A stretch of DNA of 64,000 bases from Zavarzinia aquatilis (GCF_003173035.1 NZ_QGLE01000007.1:62001-126000), one strand, 5' to 3'. Shown: positions 18,022 to 27,077, counted from the first letter of the stretch. The notes: a model not told the origin generated them from the sequence alone. Made by a program: numbers and translations.

Positions 18022-18684
18022 TCAGTCCGGCGCAACCAGCCCGAGCGCCTTCCACGTCATGGGAATGGCCGGCGCTTCTGAAAACGTCACTTTCGCCGTC
18101 GCCAGCGCCTCGGCCCGTTCGGCAGGAACACCGAGCATCCTGAGCAGCTCGAGCGTCAGGCCGTCGATGTCCGCCGCCCTCTTGCTCCGGCGCAAATGCG
18201 CGAGCGCGAGGGCCAGGATGGCTCCGGAGGCGATGGTCACGGCGACATCCAGGTCGTGGACCCGAAAGGAGTCGTCCCGCACACCGGCGCGCAGGTCCTG
18301 ACGCATATGCGCGCCGAGCCCGCGCGACAGACGGTCGACCGGAATACCGGAGTCGAACATCAGGCGCGTGTAACGCGGTGAAGCCTGAAAGATGCGTAAT
18401 GTCTGCCGGGTCGTGACGGCGAACAATTCCGCCGGCGCCTCGATACCGTCGCGCACCTGGCCAACCGCCTTCAGATGGCCCGCGACAAGCAGGCTCGCCA
18501 AACCATCGAGCAGCGCCCCCGTGTCGGCGTAATAATTATAGAAGCTCGAATGCACCAGACCCGCCTGGGTGGCGACCCGGCGGACGCCCAGCACCGCCGC
18601 CCCCTCCGCGAGCAGCAATTCCTGAGCGGCGACCAGAAGCTGGTCGCGGGTCCGATGGCGTTTCGTCTGCACAATATCCGTCAT
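18022..18684 (-). CDS. TetR-family transcriptional regulator of the PhlG/oxidase operon
   Basis: A 220-residue TetR repressor. The HTH lies at about residues 8-55: RTRDQLLVAAQELLLAEGAAVLGVRRVATQAGLVHSSFYNYYAD is characteristic. The C-terminal ligand domain is helical. The ATG at 18684 was chosen although in-frame ATGs lie at 18696 and a longer start at 18714, because those fall inside the promoter and operator. A TTGACA / 17 bases / TTATGT promoter would initiate within a few bases of 18684, implying a leaderless mRNA. Palindromes overlapping that promoter point to tight autorepression. It heads the operon with the PhlG-like hydrolase and FAD oxidase. Confidence 0.85.
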   Translation of the reverse strand: MTDIVQTKRHRTRDQLLVAAQELLLAEGAAVLGVRRVATQAGLVHSSFYNYYADTGALLDGLASLLVAGHLKAVGQVRDGIEAPAELFAVTTRQTLRIFQASPRYTRLMFDSGIPVDRLSRGLGAHMRQDLRAGVRDDSFRVHDLDVAVTIASGAILALALAHLRRSKRAADIDGLTLELLRMLGVPAERAEALATAKVTFSEAPAIPMTWKALGLVAPD

Positions 18685-18686
18685 AG

Positions 18687-18707
18687 AAAATGACATAATG
18701 TCATTTT
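18687..18707. promoter_or_regulatory. TetR operator, perfect 10+1+10 palindrome
   Basis: Arms AAAATGACAT and ATGTCATTTT surround a single central A. The palindrome covers the -10 region (18693-18698) of the tetR promoter and ends 2 bases before the proposed start codon. Assignment to this TetR protein is inferred from position and symmetry. Confidence 0.7.
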
Positions 18708-18722
18708 TGACCAAATGTCAAA
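18693..18722 (-). promoter_or_regulatory. tetR promoter with second palindrome in the -35 region
   Basis: On the minus strand TTGACA (18721-18716) is followed after exactly 17 bases by TTATGT (18698-18693), a good sigma-70 arrangement. A second inverted repeat TTTGAC-CAAAT-GTCAAA (18706-18722) covers the -35 hexamer, so both promoter elements lie in symmetric sequence. Transcription would start near 18686. Confidence 0.6.
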
Positions 18723-18843
18723 TATCCCGTGAGGGCGGGGTGACGAACGGGATGACGAACGGGAACCGTGGCAACCTCGCCTTGGCCCGGCCCTTGGCCT
18801 ATAGTGACGCCCTTGCCCATCTCTCGCCGGGGACACCCTTCGA

Positions 18844-19527
18844 TTGAGCACCAGGACCTTCGATTTCGCCGATCTCGCCGGTCGGGACCAGTACAAGCTG
18901 CTGACCGGCCTCGTCGTGCCGCGGCCGATCGCCTGGGTGACCAGCCTCGACGCGAATGACGTGCTGAACGCGGCGCCGTTCAGCTTCTTCAACGTGCTGT
19001 CGTCCGATCCGCCGCTGGTCGGCCTCGGTCTCGAGCCGCGCCCCGATGGCAGCCTGAAGGACACGGCGGCGAATATCCGCGAGCGCGGGGAATTCACCGT
19101 CAACATCGTCTCCAACGCCCTCGTCGAGGCGATGACGGTTTGCGCCATCACCTTTCCCCATGGCGTCGAGGAACTGACCGAGGCGGGCCTGACCCCGGCG
19201 CCGGGCTTCAAGGTCGCCACCCCGCGCATCAAGGAGGCGCGCGCCGCGCTGGAGTGCAGGGTGTTCCAGCTGATCGCCCTACCCACGGGCCGCACCATCG
19301 TGCTGGGCGAGGTGGTCGCCGCCCATGTCGATGGCGCCATCGTCAGCGACCGGCTGCATGTCGACGCCCATGGCCTCGACGCCGTCGGCCGCATGGGCGG
19401 CGCGACCTATGCCTCGACACGGGGGCTGTTCGATCTCGACCGGATCGAGCCCGCCGCCTGGCACGCCAACCACGATCCGGGCGCCCGGCGCCCGCACAAA
19501 CCCTACGAGCCGCCGAAGGGCCGCTGA
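18844..19527 (+). CDS. flavin reductase-like FMN-binding protein
   Basis: A 227-residue protein of the flavin reductase/DIM6-NTAB split-barrel family. Characteristic segments are YKLLTGLVVPRPIAWVTS, NAAPFSFFNVLSSDPPLVGL and NIRERGEFTVNIVS, which shape the FMN site. The start is a TTG at 18844, as no ATG precedes the conserved N terminus. Such proteins either supply reduced flavin to a monooxygenase or reduce substrates directly. It is divergent from the tetR operon across a 160-base control region, so it could be coregulated. Its stop abuts that of uraD on the other strand (TGATCA). Confidence 0.85.
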   Translation: MSTRTFDFADLAGRDQYKLLTGLVVPRPIAWVTSLDANDVLNAAPFSFFNVLSSDPPLVGLGLEPRPDGSLKDTAANIRERGEFTVNIVSNALVEAMTVCAITFPHGVEELTEAGLTPAPGFKVATPRIKEARAALECRVFQLIALPTGRTIVLGEVVAAHVDGAIVSDRLHVDAHGLDAVGRMGGATYASTRGLFDLDRIEPAAWHANHDPGARRPHKPYEPPKGR

Positions 19528-20034
19528 TCAGCCGCCCAGCAGCCCCTTGAGGCGCAGAAGGGCGATCTTCTTCACCTGGTCGAGGGCGGTCTTCAACTCG
19601 ACCTCGGGCGGGTTCTGCACCCGTGCCTCGAAGGCGGCAAGGATCGCAGCCTTGTCGAGCCCCTTCACCGCGATGATGAAGGGATGGCCGAAGCGCGCCT
19701 TGTAGGTATCGTTGAGGGCGGTGAAACGCGCCAGTTCGTCGGGCGTCAGCCGGTCGAGGCCGGCGCCCGCCTGTTCCGCCGTCGAATCCGCGGTCAGCTG
19801 CCTGGCGAGTGCGAGTTTCCCGGCAAGGTCGGGGTGGGCATTCAGGAGGGCGAGCTTTGCCTCGGCCGATGCCGGCTCCAGCGCGGCGCAAAGCGCGCCG
19901 TGCAGCCCCTCCGCCGTATCCGCCGCGGGTCCGAGGCCGGCATCGAAGGCCGCCGCCGCGATCCAGGGCGAATGCTCGAACACGCCGCCGAAAGTGGCGA
20001 CGAAACCGTCACGGTCCATGACGCTCGGTTTCAT
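19528..20034 (-). CDS. uraD: 2-oxo-4-hydroxy-4-carboxy-5-ureidoimidazoline decarboxylase
   Basis: A 168-residue OHCU decarboxylase, the third step of urate breakdown, giving S-allantoin. Family hallmarks are FGGVFEHSPWIA, NAHPDLAGKLA with the catalytic His in AHPDLAG, ADSTAEQAGAGLDRL and ARFGHPFIIAVKG. The start at 20034 follows the puuE stop by one base, so the two are cotranscribed with probable coupling. Length is typical. Its substrate is made by UraH, encoded divergently. Confidence 0.95.
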   Translation of the reverse strand: MKPSVMDRDGFVATFGGVFEHSPWIAAAAFDAGLGPAADTAEGLHGALCAALEPASAEAKLALLNAHPDLAGKLALARQLTADSTAEQAGAGLDRLTPDELARFTALNDTYKARFGHPFIIAVKGLDKAAILAAFEARVQNPPEVELKTALDQVKKIALLRLKGLLGG

Positions 20035-20035
20035 G

Positions 20036-20950
20036 TCAGACCCCCGGGGCTGGGTGGTGCTGGTGCCAGTGGCGGGCGATCTCGTCGCGGCGGGCGAACC
20101 AGACGCCGTCATGGCCCTTGGCATAGGCGATGAAATCCTTCACCGCGGCGAAGCGACCCGGCCGGCCGGCCAGGCGACAATGCAGCCCGACGGACAACAT
20201 GCGCGGCGTCTCCGCCCCTTCGGCATGGAGCGTGTCGAAACTGTCCTTCAGATAGGCGAAGAACTGCCGGCCGTCGCCGAAGCCTTGCGCGTTGATGAAG
20301 CGCATGTCGTTGGCGTCGAGCGTATAGGGGACGATCAGCAAAGGCTTGCCCGCGACATCCTGCCAATAGGGCAGGTCGTCGTCATAGCCATCGGCATCGT
20401 AGAGAAAGCCGCCATGCTCGGCGACGAGGCGGCGGGTGTTGGGGCCGGTGCGCCCGGTGTACCAGCCGACTGGCGCCGTGCCCGCGACATGGCGCAGGAT
20501 CTCCACCGCCTCGGCGACATGGGCGCGTTCAGCCGCCTCGCCGACATATTGGTAGTTGATCCAGCGCAGGCCATGACAGGCGATCTCGTGACCGCCATCG
20601 ACCATGGCGCGGATAAGGTCGGGGTGTTTCTCGGCGGCGCGGGCGACGGCGAAGATCGTCACCGGCACATTCTGCTCGCGAAACAGCTTCAGCAGCCGCC
20701 AGGAGCCGACCCGGGCGCCGTAATCGAAGATGGATTCGACCGACAGGTGACGCACGCCGGGCAGCGGCTGCGCGTTCACCACCTCGGACAGGAAGGCTTC
20801 CGAGGCGGGATCGCCATTTTCAATCGAATTCTCGCCGCCTTCCTCGTAATTCAGCACGATCTGGATGGCGATGCGGGCGCCGCCGGGCCAATTGGCCCTG
20901 GGCGGCCGGGCGCCGTAACCGATCAAATCGCGTGGGGGTTGCCAGGTCAT
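20036..20950 (-). CDS. puuE: PuuE-type allantoinase (polysaccharide-deacetylase fold)
   Basis: A 304-residue protein of the NodB/polysaccharide deacetylase fold. PRDLIGYGARPPRANWPGGARIA, LNYEEGGENS and FDYGARVGSWRLL are the hallmark of PuuE, which opens the allantoin ring to allantoate without the metal site of classical allantoinase. HEIACHGLRWINYQ and TPRMLSVGLHCRLAGRPGR follow as expected. The ATG at 20950 is preceded by GAAGAGG, which decided the start over an upstream in-frame codon at 20989. It forms a two-gene operon with uraD and is divergent from uraH-xdhABC. Confidence 0.95.
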   Translation of the reverse strand: MTWQPPRDLIGYGARPPRANWPGGARIAIQIVLNYEEGGENSIENGDPASEAFLSEVVNAQPLPGVRHLSVESIFDYGARVGSWRLLKLFREQNVPVTIFAVARAAEKHPDLIRAMVDGGHEIACHGLRWINYQYVGEAAERAHVAEAVEILRHVAGTAPVGWYTGRTGPNTRRLVAEHGGFLYDADGYDDDLPYWQDVAGKPLLIVPYTLDANDMRFINAQGFGDGRQFFAYLKDSFDTLHAEGAETPRMLSVGLHCRLAGRPGRFAAVKDFIAYAKGHDGVWFARRDEIARHWHQHHPAPGV

Positions 20951-21115
20951 GTCATGCCTCTTCGGATTCACATCCGTATTGCAAGGCATAGTACAGGCAC
21001 CGGCCTGCGATCATTCGCGATTTTTGGAAAATCTTTGAGCAAATCGGCCCTTCCCCTGCCCCCTGCCCGCGGGCCACGATAGATAAGGGAATCGTATGGA
21101 TTGAAGGGGCCTCGT

Positions 21116-21478
21116 ATGTCAGGTGGCTGGTTGACCACGCATGTTCTCGACGCGGCCCACGGCGTACCGGCCGCGGGTGTTCGCGTCGACCTCTATCGCC
21201 TGCCCGCCGCCGGGGAACCGGAACTGCTCTCGACCATCGCGACCAATGCCGACGGCCGCGGCGATGCCCCGCTGCTCGCCGGCGACGCCTTCACCACCGG
21301 CATCTACCAGCTCGATTTCCATATCGGCCCCTATTTCGAGGCCAAGGGCCTTGCCCTCGCCGAGCCCGTGTTCCTCGGCGTCGTGCCGATCCGCTTCGGC
21401 GTCGCCGACGCCGGGCAGCATTACCATGTCCCGCTGCTGGCCGCGCCCTTCAGCTACTCGACCTACCGGGGGAGCTGA
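21116..21478 (+). CDS. uraH: 5-hydroxyisourate hydrolase (transthyretin-like)
   Basis: A 120-residue HIU hydrolase. Signature elements are [22 protein letters not shown] at the N terminus, the central [15 protein letters not shown] and the invariant C-terminal YRGS, which lines the active site with the His residues (TTHVLD, QHYHVPL). It converts the urate oxidase product 5-hydroxyisourate to OHCU. AAGGGG lies 8 bases before the ATG at 21116. The next gene, xdhA, starts one base after its stop, so it leads a uraH-xdhABC operon. Confidence 0.96.
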   Translation: MSGGWLTTHVLDAAHGVPAAGVRVDLYRLPAAGEPELLSTIATNADGRGDAPLLAGDAFTTGIYQLDFHIGPYFEAKGLALAEPVFLGVVPIRFGVADAGQHYHVPLLAAPFSYSTYRGS

Positions 21479-21479
21479 T

Positions 21480-22970
21480 ATGACCTCGCGCGACTGCCTG
21501 CGTTTCATCCTCGGCACCGAAGAGAAATGCCTTACCGGGATCGAGCCGACCACCACCGTGCTCGACTATCTCCGCCTCGATGAACATCGCACGGGCACCA
21601 AGGAAGGCTGCGCCGAGGGCGATTGCGGCGCCTGCTCCGTCGCCGTGGCGCGGCCCCTGCCCGACGGCACGCTGAACTGGCAGGCGGTCAACGCCTGTAT
21701 CCAGCCCCTCGGCACGCTCGACGGCGCGCAGCTGGTCACGGTCGAAGACCTGGCGGCGCCGGATGGCACGCTGCATCCGGTGCAGCAGGCGATGGTCGAT
21801 GCCCATGGCTCGCAATGCGGCTTCTGCACCCCGGGTTTCGTCATGTCGCTCTTCGCCATGGCAAAGCAGGGCGTCGCCGACATGAAGGACGACCAGACGA
21901 TCGACGAGGCGCTGGCCGGCAACCTCTGCCGTTGCACCGGCTATGCCCCCATCGTCCGCGCCGCCAAGGCGCTGGCCAGGACGCCCTTCACCGATCGTTT
22001 CGACGATGAACTGGCCAAGACCCACGCCGCGCTGAGCGCCATGGCCGATGGCGCCGACGTCGCCCTGACCGGGCCGAGCGGGCGGCGCTTCTTCGCCCCC
22101 GCCTCCGCCGACGCGCTGGCGGCCCTGCTGCTCGAATATCCGCAGGCGGTCATCGTCGCCGGGGCGACCGACGTCGGCCTGTGGCTCACCAAACACCTGA
22201 AGCAGCCGGAAACCCTGATCTGGCTGGGCCGCGCGCGCGATCTTGCCACCATCACCGAGAGCGAGCGGGACATCACCATCGGCGCCGGCGTCACCTATGC
22301 CGAGGCGCTGGACCGCCTGTCGTGGATCTGGCCCGACATGGGTTCGGTCATCCGGCGCATCGGCTCGACCCAGATCCGCAACGCGGGCACCATCGGCGGC
22401 AATGTCGCCAATGGCTCGCCCATCGGCGACATGCCGCCCATGCTCATCGCCCTCGGCGCCAAGGTGCGCTTGCGCAAGGGCGGCGCCCGGCGCGAGCTGC
22501 TGCTGGAAGATTTCTTCATCGCCTATGGCAAGCAGAACCGCACCGCGGGCGAATTCGTCGAGGCGATCATCGTGCCCCGCCCGGTGCCGGAACAGATTTT
22601 CAAGGCCTACAAGGTCTCGAAGCGCTTCGATCAGGATATCTCGGCGATCATGGGCGCCTTCAGCCTGCACATCCAGGACGGCCGCGTGCTCTCGACCCGC
22701 ATCGCCTATGGCGGCATGGCGGGAACGCCCAAACGCGCCCGCACGGCCGAAGCCCTGCTGACCGGCCAGCTGCTGGAGCCGCGTTCGATCCGCAATGCCA
22801 TGACCGGCGTCGCCATCGACTTCCAGCCCCTGACCGACATGCGCGCCTCGTCCGACTACCGCATGACCGTCGCCCGCAACATGCTGCTGCGCCTCGCGCA
22901 GGAAATCGGTGACGCCACGGTTTCCACCCGCCTGTGGGACAAGAGGGGGATCGACCTTGACGACCTCTGA
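21480..22970 (+). CDS. xdhA: xanthine dehydrogenase small subunit (2Fe-2S and FAD)
   Basis: A 496-residue subunit. The N-terminal ferredoxin-like domain carries Cys44, Cys49, Cys52 and Cys73 for the first 2Fe-2S cluster. The second cluster domain has Cys113, Cys116, Cys150 and Cys152 (CGFCTPG and CRCTGY). The FAD-binding domain starts near residue 195 (VIVAGATDVGLWLTK, GGNVANGSPIGDMPP). It passes electrons from the molybdenum site of XdhB to NAD+. A strong GGGGAG precedes the ATG. Its 3' end overlaps xdhB by 14 bases. Confidence 0.96.
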   Translation: MTSRDCLRFILGTEEKCLTGIEPTTTVLDYLRLDEHRTGTKEGCAEGDCGACSVAVARPLPDGTLNWQAVNACIQPLGTLDGAQLVTVEDLAAPDGTLHPVQQAMVDAHGSQCGFCTPGFVMSLFAMAKQGVADMKDDQTIDEALAGNLCRCTGYAPIVRAAKALARTPFTDRFDDELAKTHAALSAMADGADVALTGPSGRRFFAPASADALAALLLEYPQAVIVAGATDVGLWLTKHLKQPETLIWLGRARDLATITESERDITIGAGVTYAEALDRLSWIWPDMGSVIRRIGSTQIRNAGTIGGNVANGSPIGDMPPMLIALGAKVRLRKGGARRELLLEDFFIAYGKQNRTAGEFVEAIIVPRPVPEQIFKAYKVSKRFDQDISAIMGAFSLHIQDGRVLSTRIAYGGMAGTPKRARTAEALLTGQLLEPRSIRNAMTGVAIDFQPLTDMRASSDYRMTVARNMLLRLAQEIGDATVSTRLWDKRGIDLDDL

Positions 22971-25266
22971 AAGCCTCGCAGTTCACCGCGACGCCCCCCA
23001 CGACAGCGCCGCGCGCCATGTCGCCGGCAGCGCGCCCTATATCGACGATCTGCCCGAGCTGCCGGGCACGCTGCATCTCGCCCTTGGCCTTGCCGAGCGG
23101 GCCCATGCCAAGGTGCTGGCAATGGACCTCGAGGCGGTGCGCGCGGCGCCCGGCGTCGTCCTCGTCCTGACCGGGGCCGATATGCCCGGCCTCGACATCA
23201 GCCCGGTCCATGCCCATGACGAGCCGATCCTGGCGGATGGTCTCGTCGAGTTCCACGGCCACCCGCTCTTCGTCGTCGCGGCCGAGACGCGGGACGCCGC
23301 GCGCCGCGCCGCCCGCCTCGGCAAGGTGACCTACGAGGACCTGCCGGCGGCGACCGACATCGCCTCGGCCCGGGCCGGCGCCAAGCTGGTGACGACGCCG
23401 ATGACCCTGACAAGGGGCGATGCCGCCGCCGGCATCGCCGCCGCCGCCCATGTGATCGAGGGCCGCGTTACCGTCGGCGGGCAGGAACATTTCTATCTGG
23501 AAAGCCAGATCGCCCTGGCGATCCCGGGCGAAGGCGACGATATCCGCGTCCATTCCTCGACCCAGCACCCTAGCGAGGTGCAGCACATGGTCGCCCATGC
23601 CCTGGGTGTGCCGCTGCATTGCGTGACCATCGAGATGCGGCGCATGGGCGGCGGCTTCGGCGGCAAGGAGACCAGCGGCAATATCTTCGCCTGCCTCGCC
23701 GCCATCGTGGCGAAACGCTGCCGGCGCCCGGCCAAATTCCGCCCCGACCGCGACGACGACATGATCGTGACCGGCAAGCGCCACGATTTCGAGGTCGACT
23801 ACCGGGTCGGCTTCGGCGACGACGGCGTGATCACCGGGATCGACGGCACGTTCGCCGCGCGCTGCGGCTATTCCGCCGATCTGTCGGGGCCGATCACGGA
23901 TCGCGCCCTGTTCCATGCCGACAATGCCTATTACTACCCGGCCGCCCGCCTCGCCTCCCTGCCGCTGAAGACCAACACGGTCTCCAACGTCGCCTTTCGC
24001 GGCTTCGGCGGGCCGCAGGGTGTCGTCCTCGCCGAGCGGGTGATGGACGAGATTGCCTATCACCTCGGCCTCGATCCGCTCGAGGTGCGCAAGCGCAACC
24101 TCTATGGCAGCGACACGCGCAACGTCACACCCTATCACCAGACGGTGGAGGATAACGTCGCCCCCCGCATCATCGCGGAACTCGAGGCGTCTTCCGACTA
24201 TGCCGCGCGCAAGGCGAAGATCAGGGAGTTCAATGCGAAGAGCCCGGTGATCAAGCGCGGCATCGCCCTGACCCCGGTGAAGTTCGGCATTTCCTTCACC
24301 GCGACCTGGTATAATCAGGCCGGCGCCCTCGTCCATGTCTATACCGACGGCAGCATCATGCTGAACCACGGCGGCACGGAAATGGGCCAGGGCCTGCATG
24401 TGAAAATCGCCCAGGTCGTCGCCAGCGAATTCGGCCTCGATGTCGGCGCGGTGCGGATCACGGCGACCGATACCGCCAAGGTGCCCAACACCTCGGCCAC
24501 CGCCGCTTCTTCCGGCTCCGACCTCAACGGCATGGCGGCGCAATCGGCCGCGCGCCAGATCCGCAAGCGCCTGACCGCCTTCGCCGCCGAACGCTGGCAG
24601 GTCGCCGAGGACACGGTGAAATTCGTTGCGGGGCAAGTCGAGATCGGTGGCGAGAGCATTCCCTTCGCCGAGCTGTGCCGCCTCGCCTATGGCGCGCGGG
24701 TGCAGCTGTCGGCCAGCGGCTTCTACAAGACGCCGAAAATCCATTGGGACCGGGCGAGTGGCAAGGGCCGGCCGTTCTACTATTTCGCCTATGGCGCCGC
24801 CTGTTCCGAAGTCGCCATCGACACGCTGACCGGCGAATATCGGGTGCTGCGGGTCGATATCCTGCACGACGTCGGCACATCGCTGAACCCGGCCATCGAC
24901 ATCGGCCAGATCGAAGGCGGCTTCGTGCAGGGCATGGGCTGGCTGACCACCGAGGAATTGTGGTGGGACGGCAAGGGCCGCCTGCGCACCCACGCCCCCT
25001 CGACCTACAAGATCCCGGCCTGCGGCGACCGGCCGATGGTGTTCAATGTCGCCCTGCTGGACGACAACGCCAATGCGGAAGAGACCATCTTCCGCTCCAA
25101 GGCCGTGGGCGAGCCGCCCTTCATGCTCGGCTTTTCCGTCTTCCATGCGATTTCGGACGCCATCGCCTCGCTGGCCGACTATCGCCTGTGTCCCCATCTC
25201 GATGCCCCGGCCACGCCGGAGCGGGTACTGACCACCATCGAGGCCGTGCGGGCCCGGGCGAAATGA
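22957..25266 (+). CDS. xdhB: xanthine dehydrogenase molybdopterin-binding subunit
   Basis: A 769-residue catalytic subunit that hydroxylates hypoxanthine and xanthine to urate at the Mo-pterin centre. Motifs include QEHFYLESQ, GGGFGGKET, AFRGFGGPQG, GGTEMGQGLHVK and the catalytic Glu in AVGEPPF. The most likely start is a TTG at 22957, 8 bases after AAGAGGGGG and 14 bases inside xdhA; no ATG fits the conserved N terminus (LAVHRDAPHDSAARHVAGSA). The end overlaps xdhC by four bases. Confidence 0.95.
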   Translation: MTTSESLAVHRDAPHDSAARHVAGSAPYIDDLPELPGTLHLALGLAERAHAKVLAMDLEAVRAAPGVVLVLTGADMPGLDISPVHAHDEPILADGLVEFHGHPLFVVAAETRDAARRAARLGKVTYEDLPAATDIASARAGAKLVTTPMTLTRGDAAAGIAAAAHVIEGRVTVGGQEHFYLESQIALAIPGEGDDIRVHSSTQHPSEVQHMVAHALGVPLHCVTIEMRRMGGGFGGKETSGNIFACLAAIVAKRCRRPAKFRPDRDDDMIVTGKRHDFEVDYRVGFGDDGVITGIDGTFAARCGYSADLSGPITDRALFHADNAYYYPAARLASLPLKTNTVSNVAFRGFGGPQGVVLAERVMDEIAYHLGLDPLEVRKRNLYGSDTRNVTPYHQTVEDNVAPRIIAELEASSDYAARKAKIREFNAKSPVIKRGIALTPVKFGISFTATWYNQAGALVHVYTDGSIMLNHGGTEMGQGLHVKIAQVVASEFGLDVGAVRITATDTAKVPNTSATAASSGSDLNGMAAQSAARQIRKRLTAFAAERWQVAEDTVKFVAGQVEIGGESIPFAELCRLAYGARVQLSASGFYKTPKIHWDRASGKGRPFYYFAYGAACSEVAIDTLTGEYRVLRVDILHDVGTSLNPAIDIGQIEGGFVQGMGWLTTEELWWDGKGRLRTHAPSTYKIPACGDRPMVFNVALLDDNANAEETIFRSKAVGEPPFMLGFSVFHAISDAIASLADYRLCPHLDAPATPERVLTTIEAVRARAK

Positions 25267-26069
25267 CGCCTGAAGACGGCCTCGGCCCCCTCGCCACCGC
25301 GCTGGTGGCGGCGGGCCGGGTGGCCGTGCTCGTCACCGTGCGGGAAGCGCGCGGCTCCACCCCGCGCGACGCCGGAACCTGCATGATCGTCGCCGGGGAT
25401 GAAATCTTCGGCACCATCGGCGGCGGCCGTCTGGAATGGGCCGCCATCGAAAAAGCGCAAGGCTTGCTGGCCTCGGGCGAGCGAAACGCGATCATGAGCC
25501 TGCCGCTTGGCCCCGCCCTCGACCAATGCTGCGGCGGGCATGTCATCCTCGCCCTCGCCCGGCTCGACAAGGCTCTCGCCGCCTCGCTGACGCGGGAGGA
25601 GGAAGCGGCGCGGGCCGGCTGGCCCGTCGTGCTGCTGTTCGGCGCGGGTCATGTCGGTATCGCCCTCGCCGAGGCGCTGCGCCCCCTGCCGCTCGGCTTT
25701 CGCTGGTACGACGAGCGGCCCGACGCCCCCTCGCCCGCCCGGCGCGATGCCCCGCTCGATGCCATCGAACAGGCACCTTCGGGCGCCGCCATCGTCGTGA
25801 TGACCCATGACCACAAGCTCGACTACGGCATCGCCGAAGCCGCCCTGCTGCGGCCCGATTTCGCCTATGTCGGCATGATCGGCTCGTCGACCAAGAAGGC
25901 CCGTTTCTGCCGGGGCTTCATCGCCAATGGCCACGACCCGGCGGCCCTCGCCCGCCTCGTCTGCCCGATCGGCGCGGGCCCGGTGAAGGACAAGCGGCCG
26001 GCGGTGATCGCGGCCATGACCGCGGCCGAGCTTCTGTCGGTCCTGCTGACTCAGGCCCCGTTGGACTGA
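25263..26069 (+). CDS. xdhC: xanthine dehydrogenase accessory protein XdhC
   Basis: A 268-residue chaperone that binds molybdenum cofactor and inserts the sulfurated form into XdhB. Family motifs are LVTVREARGSTPRDAG, GTIGGGRLEW, DQCCGGHVILA and the Rossmann-type VVLLFGAGHVGIALAEAL followed by VGMIGSSTKKARF. The ATG overlaps the xdhB stop. Its 3' end overlaps the convergent LysR gene by 19 bases. Confidence 0.95.
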   Translation: MTPEDGLGPLATALVAAGRVAVLVTVREARGSTPRDAGTCMIVAGDEIFGTIGGGRLEWAAIEKAQGLLASGERNAIMSLPLGPALDQCCGGHVILALARLDKALAASLTREEEAARAGWPVVLLFGAGHVGIALAEALRPLPLGFRWYDERPDAPSPARRDAPLDAIEQAPSGAAIVVMTHDHKLDYGIAEAALLRPDFAYVGMIGSSTKKARFCRGFIANGHDPAALARLVCPIGAGPVKDKRPAVIAAMTAAELLSVLLTQAPLD

Positions 26070-26986
26070 CCGGCGGCGCCCACCGCCTCGGCGATGGCGG
26101 CACCGCCCCGGTTCAGCATGAAATCGGCGAAGGCCCGGGTCTTGGCCGCCACCAGCCGGCGGTGCGGATAAACGACGGAGAGCGAGATCGGCGGCGGCGG
26201 AAAGTCGGGCAATACCGGCACCAGCCGGCCCTGGCGCAGGTAGTCGGCCACTTCCCACAAGGGTTTCATCACGATGCCGTGTCCGCGCAGGGCGAATTCG
26301 GTCAGGATTTCGCCGAAGTCGGCATCGACCGGGCCGGAGACCGCCAGGGTGACCGGCCCCTCCGCGGTCGAGAGAACCCAGCGCACCGGCCGCGCGCCCG
26401 GCAGGCGCAGGATGAGGCAGGCATGTTTCAGCAGGTCAGCCGGCTCCTCCGGCGCGCCGCAACGCTCGAGATAGGCGGGCGCGGCGCAGAGCACCTGCGG
26501 GCAATCGGCGATCTTGCGCGCGATCAGGCTGGAATCCGCCAGCGCCCCCATGCGGATGGCGACATCCATGCCCTCGGCCAGAAGATCGAGCACATGGTCG
26601 GAAAGACGCAGCTGGACCGAGACCTCGGGATGTTCGTCACGAAAATCCGGCAGGATGGGGGCGAGGATCTGCCGCCCGAAACCGAGCGGCGCCGTGATGC
26701 GCAGGGTGCCGCGCGGCAGGCGCCCGGCATCGGCCACCGTCGCCTCCGCCCGCTCGAGCGAGGCGAGAACGTCCTGACAGGCTTCGTAGAAGGCCGAGCC
26801 GTGCTCGGTCGGCCGCACCCGCCGCGTCGTCCGGTTCAGCAGGCGAACGCCCAGATGGCCTTCCAGCTGCTGCAGCCGGTGGGAGACGACAGCGGGCGAC
26901 AGACGCATGTGGCGCCCGGCGGCCGACAGGCTGCCCAGCTCCAGAACACGCACGAAGACCCTTATGTTCTCGATCAAAGCCAAGGG
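26051..26986 (-). CDS. LysR-family transcriptional regulator
   Basis: A 311-residue LysR regulator. The winged HTH is residues about 1-60 (IRVFVRVLELGSLSAAGRHMRLSPAVVSHRLQQLEGHLGVRLLNRTTRRV) and a periplasmic-binding-like effector domain follows. No ATG fits, since the frame opens far upstream in non-homologous sequence; a TTG at 26986 just before ALIENIRVF is the most plausible start. It is divergent from puuD and convergent with xdhC, so control of the urate genes is inferred. The type-substrate-binding class with SLSVVYPHRR is not ligand-specific enough to name an effector. Confidence 0.85.
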   Translation of the reverse strand, partial: PLALIENIRVFVRVLELGSLSAAGRHMRLSPAVVSHRLQQLEGHLGVRLLNRTTRRVRPTEHGSAFYEACQDVLASLERAEATVADAGRLPRGTLRITAPLGFGRQILAPILPDFRDEHPEVSVQLRLSDHVLDLLAEGMDVAIRMGALADSSLIARKIADCPQVLCAAPAYLERCGAPEEPADLLKHACLILRLPGARPVRWVLSTAEGPVTLAVSGPVDADFGEILTEFALRGHGIVMKPLWEVADYLRQGRLVPVLPDFPPPPISLSVVYPHRRLVAAKTRAFADFMLNRGGAAIAEAVGAAGQSNGA

Positions 26987-27066
26987 GCGTCCCCATTCTT
27001 CGCGAAAATTTGAAGGTTCTGTCGCCAGTGAAAGGCTTTTCTTAGCGCAACGCAACTGTAGGAATA

Positions 27067-27077
27067 TTGCAGTGCAA
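27067..27077. promoter_or_regulatory. possible LysR box in the puuD control region
   Basis: TTGCA-G-TGCAA, a perfect 5+1+5 palindrome of the T-N11-A type, lies between the divergent lysR and puuD genes, 58 bases before the puuD start. Position only; no second copy was found near uraH. Confidence 0.35.
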
